Assembly (NCBI RefSeq): GCF_049680855.1 | Contig: NZ_JBMPGS010000001.1 | Coordinates: forward strand, 806,001 to 870,000 | DNA length: 64,000 nucleotides | Direction: 5' to 3' | Source: Salinimicrobium sp049680855 | GTDB lineage: Bacteria; Bacteroidota; Bacteroidia; Flavobacteriales; Flavobacteriaceae | Shown: positions 1-8,434 of the stretch, in pieces | How positions within the stretch are numbered: position 1 is the first letter of the stretch | Layout of the letters: every line of letters starts with the position of its first letter | Made by a program: the position numbers and the translations under genes | The notes under the pieces: generated by a model | Told to the model about the DNA's origin: nothing | Database searches by the model: none | The model's input: only the letters and a program-made list of their open reading frames with translations

Positions 1-383
1 CCCTGAGCTTCGACAACAATTTACTTACCGAAATAAACGGAAACCAATACACTGTTGGGCTGGGCTACAGGATCAAAGATCTTAAAATTGATACGAAATT
101 TGGCGGAAGAACGCGTGTTCTAAGCAGCGACCTTAATTTTAAGGCCGATGTCTCTTATCGTCACAACGAGACCATTATTAGGTATCTTGATATTGAAAAT
201 ACGCAGGTGACGGCGGGGCAGGATATTTGGGCGATTAGTTTTAAAGCCGATTATGCTGTTTCCAGAAATTTGACAGCTATGGTTTATTACGATCACAGTT
301 TTTCTGAATATGCCGTTTCTACAGCCTTTCCACAAACAACAATTCGTTCGGGAGTTACGCTTCGTTACAATTTCGGAAATTAA
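1..383 (+). CDS. sprA: SprA/Sov type IX secretion translocon, C-terminal end (partial)
   Basis: The reading frame is open from the window edge (codons starting at position 3) to a TAA at 381-383, giving about 126 residues of an outer-membrane barrel end. The visible peptide alternates aromatic and polar residues, includes the stretch YDHSFSEYAVSTAFPQTTIR and finishes with LRYNFGN, a typical beta-barrel terminus. SprA (Sov in Porphyromonas) is the very large outer-membrane channel of the type IX secretion system. The assignment rests on the barrel-like end, on the recurrent order sprA-gcvH-VanZ in flavobacteria, and on other T9SS genes in this window. More than 2,000 residues would lie upstream, outside the window, so the call is inferential. 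Confidence 0.7.
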   Translation, partial: LSFDNNLLTEINGNQYTVGLGYRIKDLKIDTKFGGRTRVLSSDLNFKADVSYRHNETIIRYLDIENTQVTAGQDIWAISFKADYAVSRNLTAMVYYDHSFSEYAVSTAFPQTTIRSGVTLRYNFGN

Positions 384-394
384 TCACAACGGGT

Positions 395-424
395 TTGACC
401 GAAAGCATTAAAAAATTAACTTTG
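395..424 (+). promoter_or_regulatory. Promoter of gcvH (Bacteroidetes type)
   Basis: TTG at 395-397, a 19-bp spacer and TAACTTTG at 417-424 match the Bacteroidetes housekeeping promoter (TTG, about 19 bp, TAnnTTTG) exactly. Transcription would start near 430, giving a leader of roughly 15 bases before the gcvH ATG at 446. Confidence 0.7.
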
Positions 425-445
425 CCATTATCTAAAAATTAACTG

Positions 446-826
446 ATGAAGATTCCACAAGACTTAAAGTACACCAAAGATCACGAATGGGTAAAAATTG
501 AAGGTGATGTAGCCACTGTAGGTATTACAGATTTTGCCCAGGGAGAACTGGGAGACATCGTTTACGTAGAAGTTGAAACTGTAGATGAAACCCTGGACCG
601 GGAAGAGGTTTTTGGAACTGTTGAGGCAGTAAAAACAGTTTCTGACTTGTTTTCACCGCTTTCAGGAGAAATCATTGAATTCAATGAGAGTCTGGAAGAT
701 GAACCTGAAAAAGTAAATACCGATCCTTATGGAGATGGATGGATGGTGAAGATCAGGTTTACTGAAGCGGCAGAGGTAAATGATCTTTTAAGTGCCGAGG
801 ATTATACCAAAGTAGTTGAAGGCTAA
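446..826 (+). CDS. gcvH: Glycine cleavage system protein H
   Basis: Lipoyl-carrying shuttle protein of the glycine cleavage system, passing the aminomethyl group between the P, T and L proteins in the cytoplasm. The 126-residue length is normal. The N-terminus KYTKDHEWVKIEG and the lipoylation motif GTVEAVKTVSDLFSP are diagnostic, with Lys63 as the lipoyl lysine. The ATG at 446 follows a consensus promoter by about 20 bases. The following VanZ-like gene starts inside its last codons, so the two are probably co-transcribed. Confidence 0.97.
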   Translation: MKIPQDLKYTKDHEWVKIEGDVATVGITDFAQGELGDIVYVEVETVDETLDREEVFGTVEAVKTVSDLFSPLSGEIIEFNESLEDEPEKVNTDPYGDGWMVKIRFTEAAEVNDLLSAEDYTKVVEG

Positions 827-1229
827 GCTCCTCTTTCTATTACCTGCCCTGGCATATACGCTGGCAATAACATACCTTTCCCTTATTAACCTTACTAATA
901 CACCAGTGAGCGGATTAGGGTTGAGTGATAAAATTCTTCATGCAGGTGCCTATTTTGTAATGGGGATCTTATGGTTGCTTTTCGCTCTTTTTGGGTATAA
1001 TCCGAAAAACCTTTTAATAAAGATCCTTGTCATCTGCGGATTAACCATAGGATTTGGTATATTTATTGAGGTTTTACAAGGTACGTTGACAAATTACCGC
1101 GAGCTTGATTTTTATGATGTAATCGCAAATAGTGTTGGAGTTTTCTTCGCGGGAATGTTAGTGTGGCTATTAAAAGAATATCTAATCAGGTTAAAAACTA
1201 AGATAAATTTATTTTTAATAAAAAATTAA
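816..1229 (+). CDS. VanZ-like family membrane protein
   Basis: A 137-residue protein with four predicted membrane helices: about residues 5-24, 37-60, 66-88 and 103-122. It resembles VanZ-like domain proteins, whose biochemical role is unknown outside the teicoplanin-resistance VanZ. The start is taken as TTG at 816, which overlaps the end of gcvH by 11 bases. No in-frame ATG fits before the first helix. The acidic pair in GIFIEVLQGTLTNYRELDFYD is the usual VanZ-type loop. Co-occurrence with gcvH downstream of sprA is common in flavobacteria, but a functional link is not evident. Confidence 0.8.
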   Translation: MKAKLLFLLPALAYTLAITYLSLINLTNTPVSGLGLSDKILHAGAYFVMGILWLLFALFGYNPKNLLIKILVICGLTIGFGIFIEVLQGTLTNYRELDFYDVIANSVGVFFAGMLVWLLKEYLIRLKTKINLFLIKN

Positions 1230-1262
1230 TTATTTTAGCCAACCTATAACTAAAACGGAAAT

Positions 1263-1985
1263 ATGGAACCGAAGAAAAACCCAAAAGCTGATTTGTCAAG
1301 AAGGAGTGTCTTGTTCTTCCAGGTTGGAATGATCCTGATACTGCTCATTACCTGGAGGGCAATTGAGTGGAAAACTTATGACAAGGAAGCCATTGATACC
1401 GGTATGGTAAACATGGATGATTTTGAAGAAGAAGATGTACCAATTACCGAGCTTCAAAATACACCACCACCACCGCCACCACCGCCACCGGCTCCCGAAG
1501 TAATTGAAGTTGTTGAAGATGAGGAAGAGGTGGAAGAAACCATTATTGAATCAACAGAGACAAACCAGGAAGAGATTGTTGAAGTAGAAGAAGTACAAGA
1601 GGTTGAAGAAGAAGAAGAGATTGGGGACGTTCCTTTTGCTGTAATTGAAGATGTGCCAATTTTTCCTGGATGTGAAGGAGAAAGAAATAATGAGGCTCGT
1701 AAAAACTGTATGAGTGAAAAAATCCAGCAGTTTGTGAACCGCAGGTTTGATACAGATCTTGGTAGTGAACTTGGGCTTTCTGGAATTAACAGGATTTACG
1801 TTCAGTTCAGAATTGAAAAAAATGGTTCAATTACCGTTCTTGGAGCACGTGCACCGCACCCAAGACTACAACAGGAAGCTGAGCGTGTAGTGAATCAACT
1901 TCCAAAAATGCAACCTGGAAAACAGAGAGGGCAAGCAGTTGGGGTACTTTACTCTCTTCCAATTACCTTTAGGGTTCAGGACTAA
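1263..1985 (+). CDS. TonB-type energy transducer (first copy)
   Basis: Couples the inner-membrane proton motive force (via ExbB/ExbD, not in this window) to outer-membrane receptors. The 240 residues show a short basic N-terminus, one membrane helix at about 16-31, a proline run at 68-78, and a Glu-rich linker at about 80-120. A C-terminal TonB domain runs from about 130 to 240, starting at VPIFPGCEG and containing YVQFRIEKNGS and VLYSLPITF. The two cysteines in PGCEGERNNEARKNCM are typical of Bacteroidetes TonB domains and may form a disulfide. A hairpin terminator follows, so it is probably transcribed separately from the second copy. Confidence 0.92.
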   Translation: MEPKKNPKADLSRRSVLFFQVGMILILLITWRAIEWKTYDKEAIDTGMVNMDDFEEEDVPITELQNTPPPPPPPPPAPEVIEVVEDEEEVEETIIESTETNQEEIVEVEEVQEVEEEEEIGDVPFAVIEDVPIFPGCEGERNNEARKNCMSEKIQQFVNRRFDTDLGSELGLSGINRIYVQFRIEKNGSITVLGARAPHPRLQQEAERVVNQLPKMQPGKQRGQAVGVLYSLPITFRVQD

Positions 1986-2296
1986 GAATTATATCTTTAT
2001 AGAATGAAAATCCCGCACTTAGGTGCGGGATTTTTTTGTTTTAAAAGTAATGAGGATACGAATTTCAGGTGTTTCAGAAGTGATATTTATTCCTCACATT
2101 TTTTCTTTTGTATGTTTAAAACCGTAGAAAATTATAAAAAAAATGCGTAAACATCACTCAAAAAGGTCTTTTTCGATGATTTATGCTGCTTCGGCACATT
2201 AGTTGAGATATAGTTATAACTAACCTTCCACATTCGGGACTTCTAACCAAGGTCCGGTTCAAATTTCGAATCATTAACCTTTAAATATGTGGAATT
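1986..2296. other. Intergenic region between the two TonB genes
   Basis: The 311 bases contain the terminator of the first TonB gene (2008-2037). A 12-bp palindrome TAGTTATAACTA sits at 2211-2222, about 75 bases before the next start, and could be an operator. A 19-codon frame beginning with ATG at 2143 is present but has no recognisable features. No consensus promoter is obvious; the best match, TATGTTTA near 2111, is poor. Confidence 0.5.
2008..2037 (+). terminator. Rho-independent terminator after first TonB gene
   Basis: AATCCCGCAC (2009-2018), a 4-base loop and GTGCGGGATT (2023-2032) are followed by a T run. Confidence 0.85.
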
Positions 2297-3016
2297 ATGG
2301 AATACAAAAAGAACAAAAATGTAGATCTATCGAGAAAAAGTACCCTTTTCTTTCAGCTTGCACTCATTCTTGTCCTGTTCTTAACCTGGCAGACAATTGA
2401 ATGGAAAACCTATGGAAATGAAACTTCGGATACTTCGATTTTGGAAATGGATGATTTTGACGAGGAAGAAATTCCCATTACGGCACTTAAACAGCCAACA
2501 CCGCCACCACCGCCTAAAGACATTGTGAAGGAACCGAACATCGTAGATGATGACAAGGATGTGGTGGAGACAGTTATTAAATCTACGGAAACCCTGCCCA
2601 ACGAAATTATTGATGTAGATGATATTGTGGAGGTTGAAAAAGAGGAAGACATCGAAAGTTATTCCATCATGGCGGTAGAAGAAGTGCCGGTTTACCCGGG
2701 ATGTGAAAATCTTGATTCTAATGAAGAGCGGAAAGAATGCATGAGTAGGAAAGTCAACCAGTTTGTGAACCGGAAATTTGATACAAAAATTGGTAGTGAG
2801 TTAGGTCTAACCGGAATTCATCGAACCTATGTGCAATTTAAAATTGAACCCGATGGAAGTATTTCGGTAATTGGTGCGCGTGGTCCTCACCCTCGCCTGG
2901 AAGAAGAAGCCATACGTGTAGCTAAGTCGCTTCCCGAAATGCAACCGGGGAGACAGGCGGGTAAAGCTGTGGGGGTTTTATATTCTCTTCCTATAATTTT
3001 TAAAGTAGAGAATTAA
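2297..3016 (+). CDS. TonB-type energy transducer (second copy)
   Basis: A 239-residue paralogue of the preceding gene with the same layout: a membrane helix at about 16-31, a shorter proline segment (PTPPPPPK), an acidic linker, and a C-terminal TonB domain beginning EVPVYPGCEN with the same cysteine pair. Identity is high in the helix and in the last 100 residues, and lower in the linker, which points to tandem duplication. The two copies could serve different sets of TonB-dependent receptors. That is inference. A strong terminator follows at 3083-3117. Confidence 0.92.
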   Translation: MEYKKNKNVDLSRKSTLFFQLALILVLFLTWQTIEWKTYGNETSDTSILEMDDFDEEEIPITALKQPTPPPPPKDIVKEPNIVDDDKDVVETVIKSTETLPNEIIDVDDIVEVEKEEDIESYSIMAVEEVPVYPGCENLDSNEERKECMSRKVNQFVNRKFDTKIGSELGLTGIHRTYVQFKIEPDGSISVIGARGPHPRLEEEAIRVAKSLPEMQPGRQAGKAVGVLYSLPIIFKVEN

Positions 3017-3082
3017 TACAGTTATCTCTTATGGAATGAATAAATACTACTTTTTCTAAGGGATCCATTTGTATGGATCGTC

Positions 3083-3117
3083 AAAAAAGGCCTTTTTAAA
3101 GGCCTTTTCTTTTTTTT
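3083..3117 (+). terminator. Terminator after second TonB gene
   Basis: AAAAGGCCTTTTTAAAGGCCTTTT is nearly self-complementary and runs into TCTTTTTTTT. A second small hairpin (GATCCAT/ATGGATC, 3062-3079) precedes it. Confidence 0.85.
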
Positions 3118-3241
3118 ATAGAACAAAAATTTTTCAAGGACTGATTTGGCAATAGAAAAAGCGGGATTGGAAGAGAAATTTAAGCACTTCTGCAAAAAAA
3201 TGTATCTTTCGTCCAGTTTAAATATATCCAGGACACCCTCG

Positions 3242-5347
3242 ATGAAATACTTCCGGCTTCTGATCTTTTTATCCTTTATTTCGGGATTTTCTCAAACACC
3301 CGAGCTTGATGCTGAAAGATTTCCCATCTTTCCGGAATGTAATGCGGTAACATTGGAGCAGGAAGAAAACTGCTTTAAAACCACTCTTAAAAAGCGCATT
3401 TCCGAAGAATTTATTTTGCCTGAATCTTTGGCGCAGGAAAATTTTGCCGGCAATGTGATCATCCTCTTTGGAATTTCCAAAAATGGTGTTTTTACGGTCA
3501 ATTATATAAATGCACCGCTTCCGCAGATCGATAAGGAAATGAGGAGGGTTTTTGCAGAGTTACCCGCAATAGCCCCGCCCACCTATAACGGCAGGCCTGT
3601 GAATATGCAGTTCAGGGTTTCTGTGGAAATTCCGATGAAAACTGATTTTGAGAATAACGTAAATTCTGCTGAATTAGTTCAGGTTAAACCCACTGTAGAG
3701 GAAGAACAGGATGGCATTTTGACAGAATATGATCAAATAGAATCATTGGGTTATAATGATGAGCGGGTGGAAAGTGAATTGAATATTCCGCTTTCACACG
3801 AATGGTATAACCGGTTTGATGACGAGGTGAACCGTATTGGAACTAATTTTCATACCTCTTCTAAGCCATTTTTATTCAGCCAGGTGCAGCCGTATTATGA
3901 TTTTGTTTCAGAAACCGAAAAATTAAGAAAGCCTGTTAAGTCATGGTTTGGCAGAAAGTTGTGGAATGAACATTTGATCACTTTTAAAGGTGAGGATTAC
4001 TGGTTCACTGCCGATTTTGCGCTGGACCTGCAGCTTGGAAAAGATTTTGGCGGCGAACATGATGTCACTTACAACAACACGCGGGCCGCGATTTTCCAGG
4101 GCGGCCTTGGAAAGAATTTTAACTTCTACACAGTTCTTTATGAAAACCAGGGAAGATTTGCAGATTATTATAATCGCTTTGCTGAATCTATACGCCCCGA
4201 AAACAGAGAGCCGGCGACCATCCCTGGTAGAGGAATTGCGAAGGAATTTATGGGCGACGCCTATGACTATCCTGTAGCTGAAGGATATCTTTCTTACAGC
4301 CCCGGCAAATTTTTCAACCTTCAGTTTGGGCATGGCAAGAATTTTATTGGTGATGGTTATCGTTCGCTTCTCTTAAGTGATAACGCGACTCCTTATCCAT
4401 ATTTCAAGTTGAATACCACCTTTTGGAAGCTCAAATACACCAACACCTGGATGTCTTTGCGTGATGTGCGGCAGAAAGTTACGGGCGAAGGCTCCTTCAG
4501 GACAAAATACATGGCCAATCATTACCTGAGTTATAATGTCACAAAGCGGCTGAATCTAGGCTTTTTTGAATCTGTAATGTGGGAAGATGATAACAACCGC
4601 GGCTTTGATCTTAATTACCTGAATCCTGTAATTTTTTACCGGGCCATAGAATTTTCTACCGGTGCCCGTGCGGGGAATGCCATTATTGGCCTCAGTGGAA
4701 AGTACAAGTGGAGTGATCACCTGAATCTCTATACCCAGTTCTTAATTGATGAATTTTCTTCCGGAGATATTTTTGGTGGCGAAGGGAGCTGGAAGAATAA
4801 ACTCGGATTTCAATTTGGGATGAAATATTTCAATGCTTTCAACGTGGAAAATCTTTATTTTCAGCTGGAGTATAACCAGGTGAGGCCTTACACGTATTCC
4901 CATAATACTATCACGCTCAATTACGGCCACAACAATCAATCTATGGCGCATTTGTGGGGTGCTAATTTTCGTGAGATCGTGGCAATTTCGCGTTACAGGT
5001 ATGGGCGGTTCTATGGGCACTCAAAACTGATTTATGGAAAGCGCGGCTTTGATTTTAACACAGCTGGTGATGATCTCGCTTACGGCGGCGATATTTATAC
5101 TTCAGAATATGAAAGAGCTTATGAGACCGGCGTAGAAATAGGGCAGGGGAATACGACTAATTCTTTCTTTTCTGAAACTGAAGCAGGTTATATTATCAAC
5201 CCTGCAACCAACCTGAAGCTCTACGGAAATTTTATTTTCCGAAGTTTCAATCCTGAAGTAAATACTTCTACAGTCTTCCAAAATGACACTTTCTGGCTGA
5301 ATTTTGGAATAAGGACAGATATCTTCAACTGGTATTATGATTATTGA
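3242..5347 (+). CDS. Outer-membrane protein with N-terminal TonB-C-like domain, Wzi/RemB-like
   Basis: The ATG at 3242 is preferred because it opens a clear signal peptide (MKYFRLLIFLSFISGFSQ); the longer frame upstream lacks one. Residues of about 25-135 resemble the TonB C-terminal domain of the two preceding genes (FPIFPECN, a paired downstream Cys, a GISKNGVFTV strand, then a PAIAPPTYNGRPVNMQF end). From about residue 190 the protein resembles large outer-membrane barrels of the Wzi/capsule-assembly and RemB gliding-associated type, with QFGHGKNFIGDGYRSLLLSD, KYMANHYLSYNVTKRLNLG and GFDLNYLNPVIFYRAIEF. The role is uncertain. RemB homologues support gliding but are not essential. The fusion of both parts in one exported protein is the odd feature. 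Confidence 0.65.
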   Translation: MKYFRLLIFLSFISGFSQTPELDAERFPIFPECNAVTLEQEENCFKTTLKKRISEEFILPESLAQENFAGNVIILFGISKNGVFTVNYINAPLPQIDKEMRRVFAELPAIAPPTYNGRPVNMQFRVSVEIPMKTDFENNVNSAELVQVKPTVEEEQDGILTEYDQIESLGYNDERVESELNIPLSHEWYNRFDDEVNRIGTNFHTSSKPFLFSQVQPYYDFVSETEKLRKPVKSWFGRKLWNEHLITFKGEDYWFTADFALDLQLGKDFGGEHDVTYNNTRAAIFQGGLGKNFNFYTVLYENQGRFADYYNRFAESIRPENREPATIPGRGIAKEFMGDAYDYPVAEGYLSYSPGKFFNLQFGHGKNFIGDGYRSLLLSDNATPYPYFKLNTTFWKLKYTNTWMSLRDVRQKVTGEGSFRTKYMANHYLSYNVTKRLNLGFFESVMWEDDNNRGFDLNYLNPVIFYRAIEFSTGARAGNAIIGLSGKYKWSDHLNLYTQFLIDEFSSGDIFGGEGSWKNKLGFQFGMKYFNAFNVENLYFQLEYNQVRPYTYSHNTITLNYGHNNQSMAHLWGANFREIVAISRYRYGRFYGHSKLIYGKRGFDFNTAGDDLAYGGDIYTSEYERAYETGVEIGQGNTTNSFFSETEAGYIINPATNLKLYGNFIFRSFNPEVNTSTVFQNDTFWLNFGIRTDIFNWYYDY

Positions 5348-5413
5348 TCTTTAACCACTTGATTTTCAAACTCCCGATTTTCTGTTCTTTAAAAAATTAA
5401 CACTGGCGCCCCC

Positions 5414-5443
5414 TTGTGAAAAAACAATTAAGGAGTATCTTTG
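5414..5443 (+). promoter_or_regulatory. Promoter of the oxidase operon (ctaB)
   Basis: TTG at 5414-5416, exactly 19 bp, then TATCTTTG at 5436-5443. Transcription should begin around 5448-5450, leaving fewer than 20 bases before the TTG start codons at 5457 or 5466. Confidence 0.75.
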
Positions 5444-5456
5444 CGCCAATTAAAAA

Positions 5457-6368
5457 TTGTGCTTTTTGGATAAGACACAGGTACATACTTCTTCCGTTTC
5501 AATAATCTCAGATTTAAAGGAATTAACTAAAGTTCGCCTTGCGGTGAGTGTGGTATTTTCTTCTGTCGCGGGATACTTTTTGGGTGCCGATACGTTAGAT
5601 TTTGTGACGGTTATCATGCTGGGAATTGGCGGTTACTGCCTCGTTGGAGCCTCTAATGCCTATAACCAGATCATTGAGAAGGATCTTGATGCGCTCATGG
5701 GCAGAACGGCCAACAGGCCTGTTCCTGCGGGAAGAATGTCGGTCAATTTTGCCTTTTTAGTCGCGAGTGTTTTGACGGTGCTTGGGTTGGTGATTTTATA
5801 TCTTATTAATCCTGTGACTTCTATGTTTGGAGCGATAAGTATCTTTCTTTATGTGAGCGTTTATACGCCGTTGAAGACTAAGACTCCGCTGTCGGTTTTC
5901 GTGGGAGCATTCCCGGGTGCAATACCTTTTATGCTTGGCTGGGTAGCGGCAACAGGAGATTTCAGCATTGAGCCGGGAACTTTATTTATGATCCAGTTTT
6001 TCTGGCAATTTCCTCATTTTTGGGCTTTGGGCTGGTGGCTTTATGACGACTACAAAAAAGGAGGTTTTTTTATGCTTCCTACCGGAAAAAAGGATAAAGG
6101 AACTGCGGTGCAAATCGTGGTGTATACCGTTTGGACCATCCTGGTGTCTCTTATTCCAGTGTTTGGGGTGACCGGGAAATTATATTTAACCCCAGTTTCC
6201 GGAGTGCTGGTGTTGATCTTAGGTCTTTTTATGCTGCGGTATGCTGTAAAGCTTTATCGCACAAGAGAGACAAAGGTTGCAAAGCAATTGATGTTTGCAA
6301 GCGTTACTTATATCACGCTGCTTCAAATAATATATGTATTAGATAAATTTATTCGTGTATGGATTTAA
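5457..6368 (+). CDS. ctaB: Protoheme IX farnesyltransferase
   Basis: Converts heme B to heme O, a precursor of the heme A used by the cytochrome oxidase encoded partly downstream. It is a UbiA-family integral membrane prenyltransferase of about 303 residues. The two Asp-rich sites are visible as NAYNQIIEKDLDALMGRTANR and the YDDYKKGGFFMLP loop, and VYTPLKTKTPLSVFVGAFPGAIP is characteristic. No ATG fits the N-terminus. A TTG at 5457 or 5466 must serve, close to the predicted transcription start. Its last codons overlap the next gene (start 6359), so translation is probably coupled. Confidence 0.93.
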   Translation: MCFLDKTQVHTSSVSIISDLKELTKVRLAVSVVFSSVAGYFLGADTLDFVTVIMLGIGGYCLVGASNAYNQIIEKDLDALMGRTANRPVPAGRMSVNFAFLVASVLTVLGLVILYLINPVTSMFGAISIFLYVSVYTPLKTKTPLSVFVGAFPGAIPFMLGWVAATGDFSIEPGTLFMIQFFWQFPHFWALGWWLYDDYKKGGFFMLPTGKKDKGTAVQIVVYTVWTILVSLIPVFGVTGKLYLTPVSGVLVLILGLFMLRYAVKLYRTRETKVAKQLMFASVTYITLLQIIYVLDKFIRVWI

Positions 6369-6937
6369 CCTACGGAACCGAACAATATAAGAAAGGGCGC
6401 GCCAAAAAGATGATGCTCTGGTTTGGTATTGTGAGTATGGTAATGATGTTTGGTGGACTGACCAGTGCTTATGTAGTAAGCTCAAGCAGGCCAGACTGGA
6501 TTCAGGATTTCGATCTTCCGGTTTCATTTTACTGGAGTACTTTAGTGATAGTGCTAAGCAGTGTGAGCCTTTGGCTGGCACACCGCTACATTTCAAGAGA
6601 TCAACTGAAAAAGGGAGGGATCTTCTTAGTTGCAACTTTGGCCCTGGCAGGACTATTTGTTTTTCTTCAGTTTAAAAGTTTTGGAGAAATTATGTCTGCG
6701 GGTTATTTCTTTACGGGCAGTGAAAGCACAATTACAACATCTTTTATTTATGTAGTCGTTTTGGCGCATCTTGCTCATTTGGCGGGGGGTATCATCGTGC
6801 TTTTGGTGTTAATTTATAACCATTTTAAACAACGCTATCATTCAGGGCAAACACTTGGATTAGAACTTGGTGCGACATACTGGCACTTCGTTGACGCACT
6901 GTGGGTCTACCTGTTTTTGTTTTTATATTTCTATTAG
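6359..6937 (+). CDS. Cytochrome c oxidase subunit III (first)
   Basis: A 192-residue heme-copper oxidase subunit III with five membrane helices. It stabilises the oxidase core and protects the active-site subunit. Typical motifs are the histidine-rich HLAHLAGGIIVLL helix and the terminal TYWHFVDALWVYLFLFLYF. It starts 10 bases inside ctaB. A TATTTTTG box (6951-6958) after it may give extra expression of the next genes. Subunits I and II are not in this window; in flavobacteria they usually lie with the alternative complex III genes. Confidence 0.92.
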   Translation: MDLTYGTEQYKKGRAKKMMLWFGIVSMVMMFGGLTSAYVVSSSRPDWIQDFDLPVSFYWSTLVIVLSSVSLWLAHRYISRDQLKKGGIFLVATLALAGLFVFLQFKSFGEIMSAGYFFTGSESTITTSFIYVVVLAHLAHLAGGIIVLLVLIYNHFKQRYHSGQTLGLELGATYWHFVDALWVYLFLFLYFY

Positions 6938-6985
6938 ATAAAAAAAAACGTATTTTTGCCCAATACTTAAATTTCAATTCTTTCT

Positions 6986-7966
6986 ATGGAAACTACTGTT
7001 ACCAGAACAGGTACCGAAGGAAAAACCTGGGGCGGAGGCAATCAGCCTTTAAAAGTGAGCTACGGGAAATTGATGATGTGGTTTTTCATCCTTTCTGATG
7101 CACTTACTTTCTCCGGATTTTTAGCGGCTTATGGTTTTGCAAGATACAAGTGGGCAGATACCTGGCCTATTGCAGATGAGGTTTTTAATCACTTCCCGTT
7201 TTTACATGGCGTAGATGCGCCTATGTATTACGTGGCTTTAATGACCTTTATTCTTATCTTTTCATCGGTAACGATGGTCTTGGCGGTAGATGCCGGGCAC
7301 CAAATGAAGAAGTCTAAAGTGACTTTATATATGTTGCTGACCATCATTGGTGGTATTATTTTCCTTGGTTCTCAAGCCTGGGAGTGGAAGAATTTTATTA
7401 GCGGTACATACGGTGCGGTACAAACACATGGTGGAAATGTGCTTCAGTTTGTGAATACAGATGGGGAGCGTGTTGCTCTAGACGAGTTTGTGGAAGCGAT
7501 GCCTCGTGAACGTGTGCAGCAGCAAAGAAATAATGCTCTTTGGTTTACAGATGAGCCACCATTGCCCCGTTTTACTATGGAAGATGTGCAGAGAGGATTT
7601 CTTGCACATCCCGATCTTTTAGTTAGAACCCAGGAGTTGACTGAAACTGGTGAAAAAGTGGTGCTTACAAGGCAGGCTTCTTTAGCAAAACTTGAAAACG
7701 ACGGAATTGGAATTATTGAAGGAGCAAACCTTCATAATAATGAATATGGGAATCCTCTTTTTGGAGACTTTTTCTTCTTTATTACCGGTTTCCACGGATT
7801 TCACGTTTTTACCGGGGTAATGATCAATATCATTATCTTTTTCAATGTTCTTCTAGGAACTTATGAGCGAAGAGGAAGTTATGAAATGGTAGAAAAAGTA
7901 GGATTATACTGGCACTTCGTAGATTTGGTTTGGGTATTTGTATTTACCTTCTTTTACCTGGTTTAA
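6986..7966 (+). CDS. Cytochrome c oxidase subunit III (second, with insertion)
   Basis: A second, longer subunit III of 326 residues. Helical segments at both ends match the family, with GFHGFHVFTGVMINIIIFF and YWHFVDLVWVFVFTFFYL near the C-terminus. Between about residues 145 and 255 there is a hydrophilic stretch of roughly 110 residues, including charged repeats and a REL/PLPRF region, that normal subunit III proteins lack. It probably projects from the membrane. The gene lies 48 bases after the first subunit III and 18 bases before subunit IV. Confidence 0.9.
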   Translation: METTVTRTGTEGKTWGGGNQPLKVSYGKLMMWFFILSDALTFSGFLAAYGFARYKWADTWPIADEVFNHFPFLHGVDAPMYYVALMTFILIFSSVTMVLAVDAGHQMKKSKVTLYMLLTIIGGIIFLGSQAWEWKNFISGTYGAVQTHGGNVLQFVNTDGERVALDEFVEAMPRERVQQQRNNALWFTDEPPLPRFTMEDVQRGFLAHPDLLVRTQELTETGEKVVLTRQASLAKLENDGIGIIEGANLHNNEYGNPLFGDFFFFITGFHGFHVFTGVMINIIIFFNVLLGTYERRGSYEMVEKVGLYWHFVDLVWVFVFTFFYLV

Positions 7967-7984
7967 CAAAGAGAAATAACAGCA

Positions 7985-8353
7985 ATGGCAAATAATTCAG
8001 TACATACACACGCACACGAATCGAATGCTAAAAGAATCTGGTCTGTATTTATCATTCTTTCGGTAGTTACTTTAGTAGAAGTTATCCTGGGGATCATCAA
8101 ACCAGATTTTTTGATGCATACCTATTTCATAAGTCTTAAGCTTATCAACTGGATCTTTATTGTTCTTACTATTTATAAAGCTTATCTTATTACCTGGGCT
8201 TTCATGCACATGGAAGGAGAAACAAAAGGTTTAAGAAGAGCAGTAGTCTGGACCTCAATTTTTCTTATCATATATCTTGTGTTTATTCTTCTTACTGAAG
8301 GAGATTATGTTTACGAGGTTTTGAATCGCGGGCATGTAGCCTGGGATTTCTAA
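7985..8353 (+). CDS. Cytochrome c oxidase subunit IV family protein
   Basis: A 122-residue protein with a His-rich N-terminus (VHTHAHESNAKRIW) and three membrane helices, including the AYLITWAFMHMEGE segment typical of bacterial caa3-type subunit IV. It is a small accessory subunit of the inner-membrane oxidase. It is the last gene of the oxidase unit, with a terminator 20 bases on. Confidence 0.9.
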   Translation: MANNSVHTHAHESNAKRIWSVFIILSVVTLVEVILGIIKPDFLMHTYFISLKLINWIFIVLTIYKAYLITWAFMHMEGETKGLRRAVVWTSIFLIIYLVFILLTEGDYVYEVLNRGHVAWDF

Positions 8354-8371
8354 AACAGAAAATATAACTTG

Positions 8372-8407
8372 AAAAAGGCGGTTTTAAAACCGCCTTTTTT
8401 TATTTTT
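8372..8407 (+). terminator. Terminator after oxidase subunit IV
   Basis: AAAAAGGCGGTTTT/AAAACCGCCTTTTTT hairpin with a T run. The trailing TATTTTTG (8401-8408) also matches a -7 box and may start the next unit; a proper -33 TTG is not in place. Confidence 0.85.
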
Positions 8408-8434
8408 GTGCCGTCTTAAATTCACCTTCAGGTT

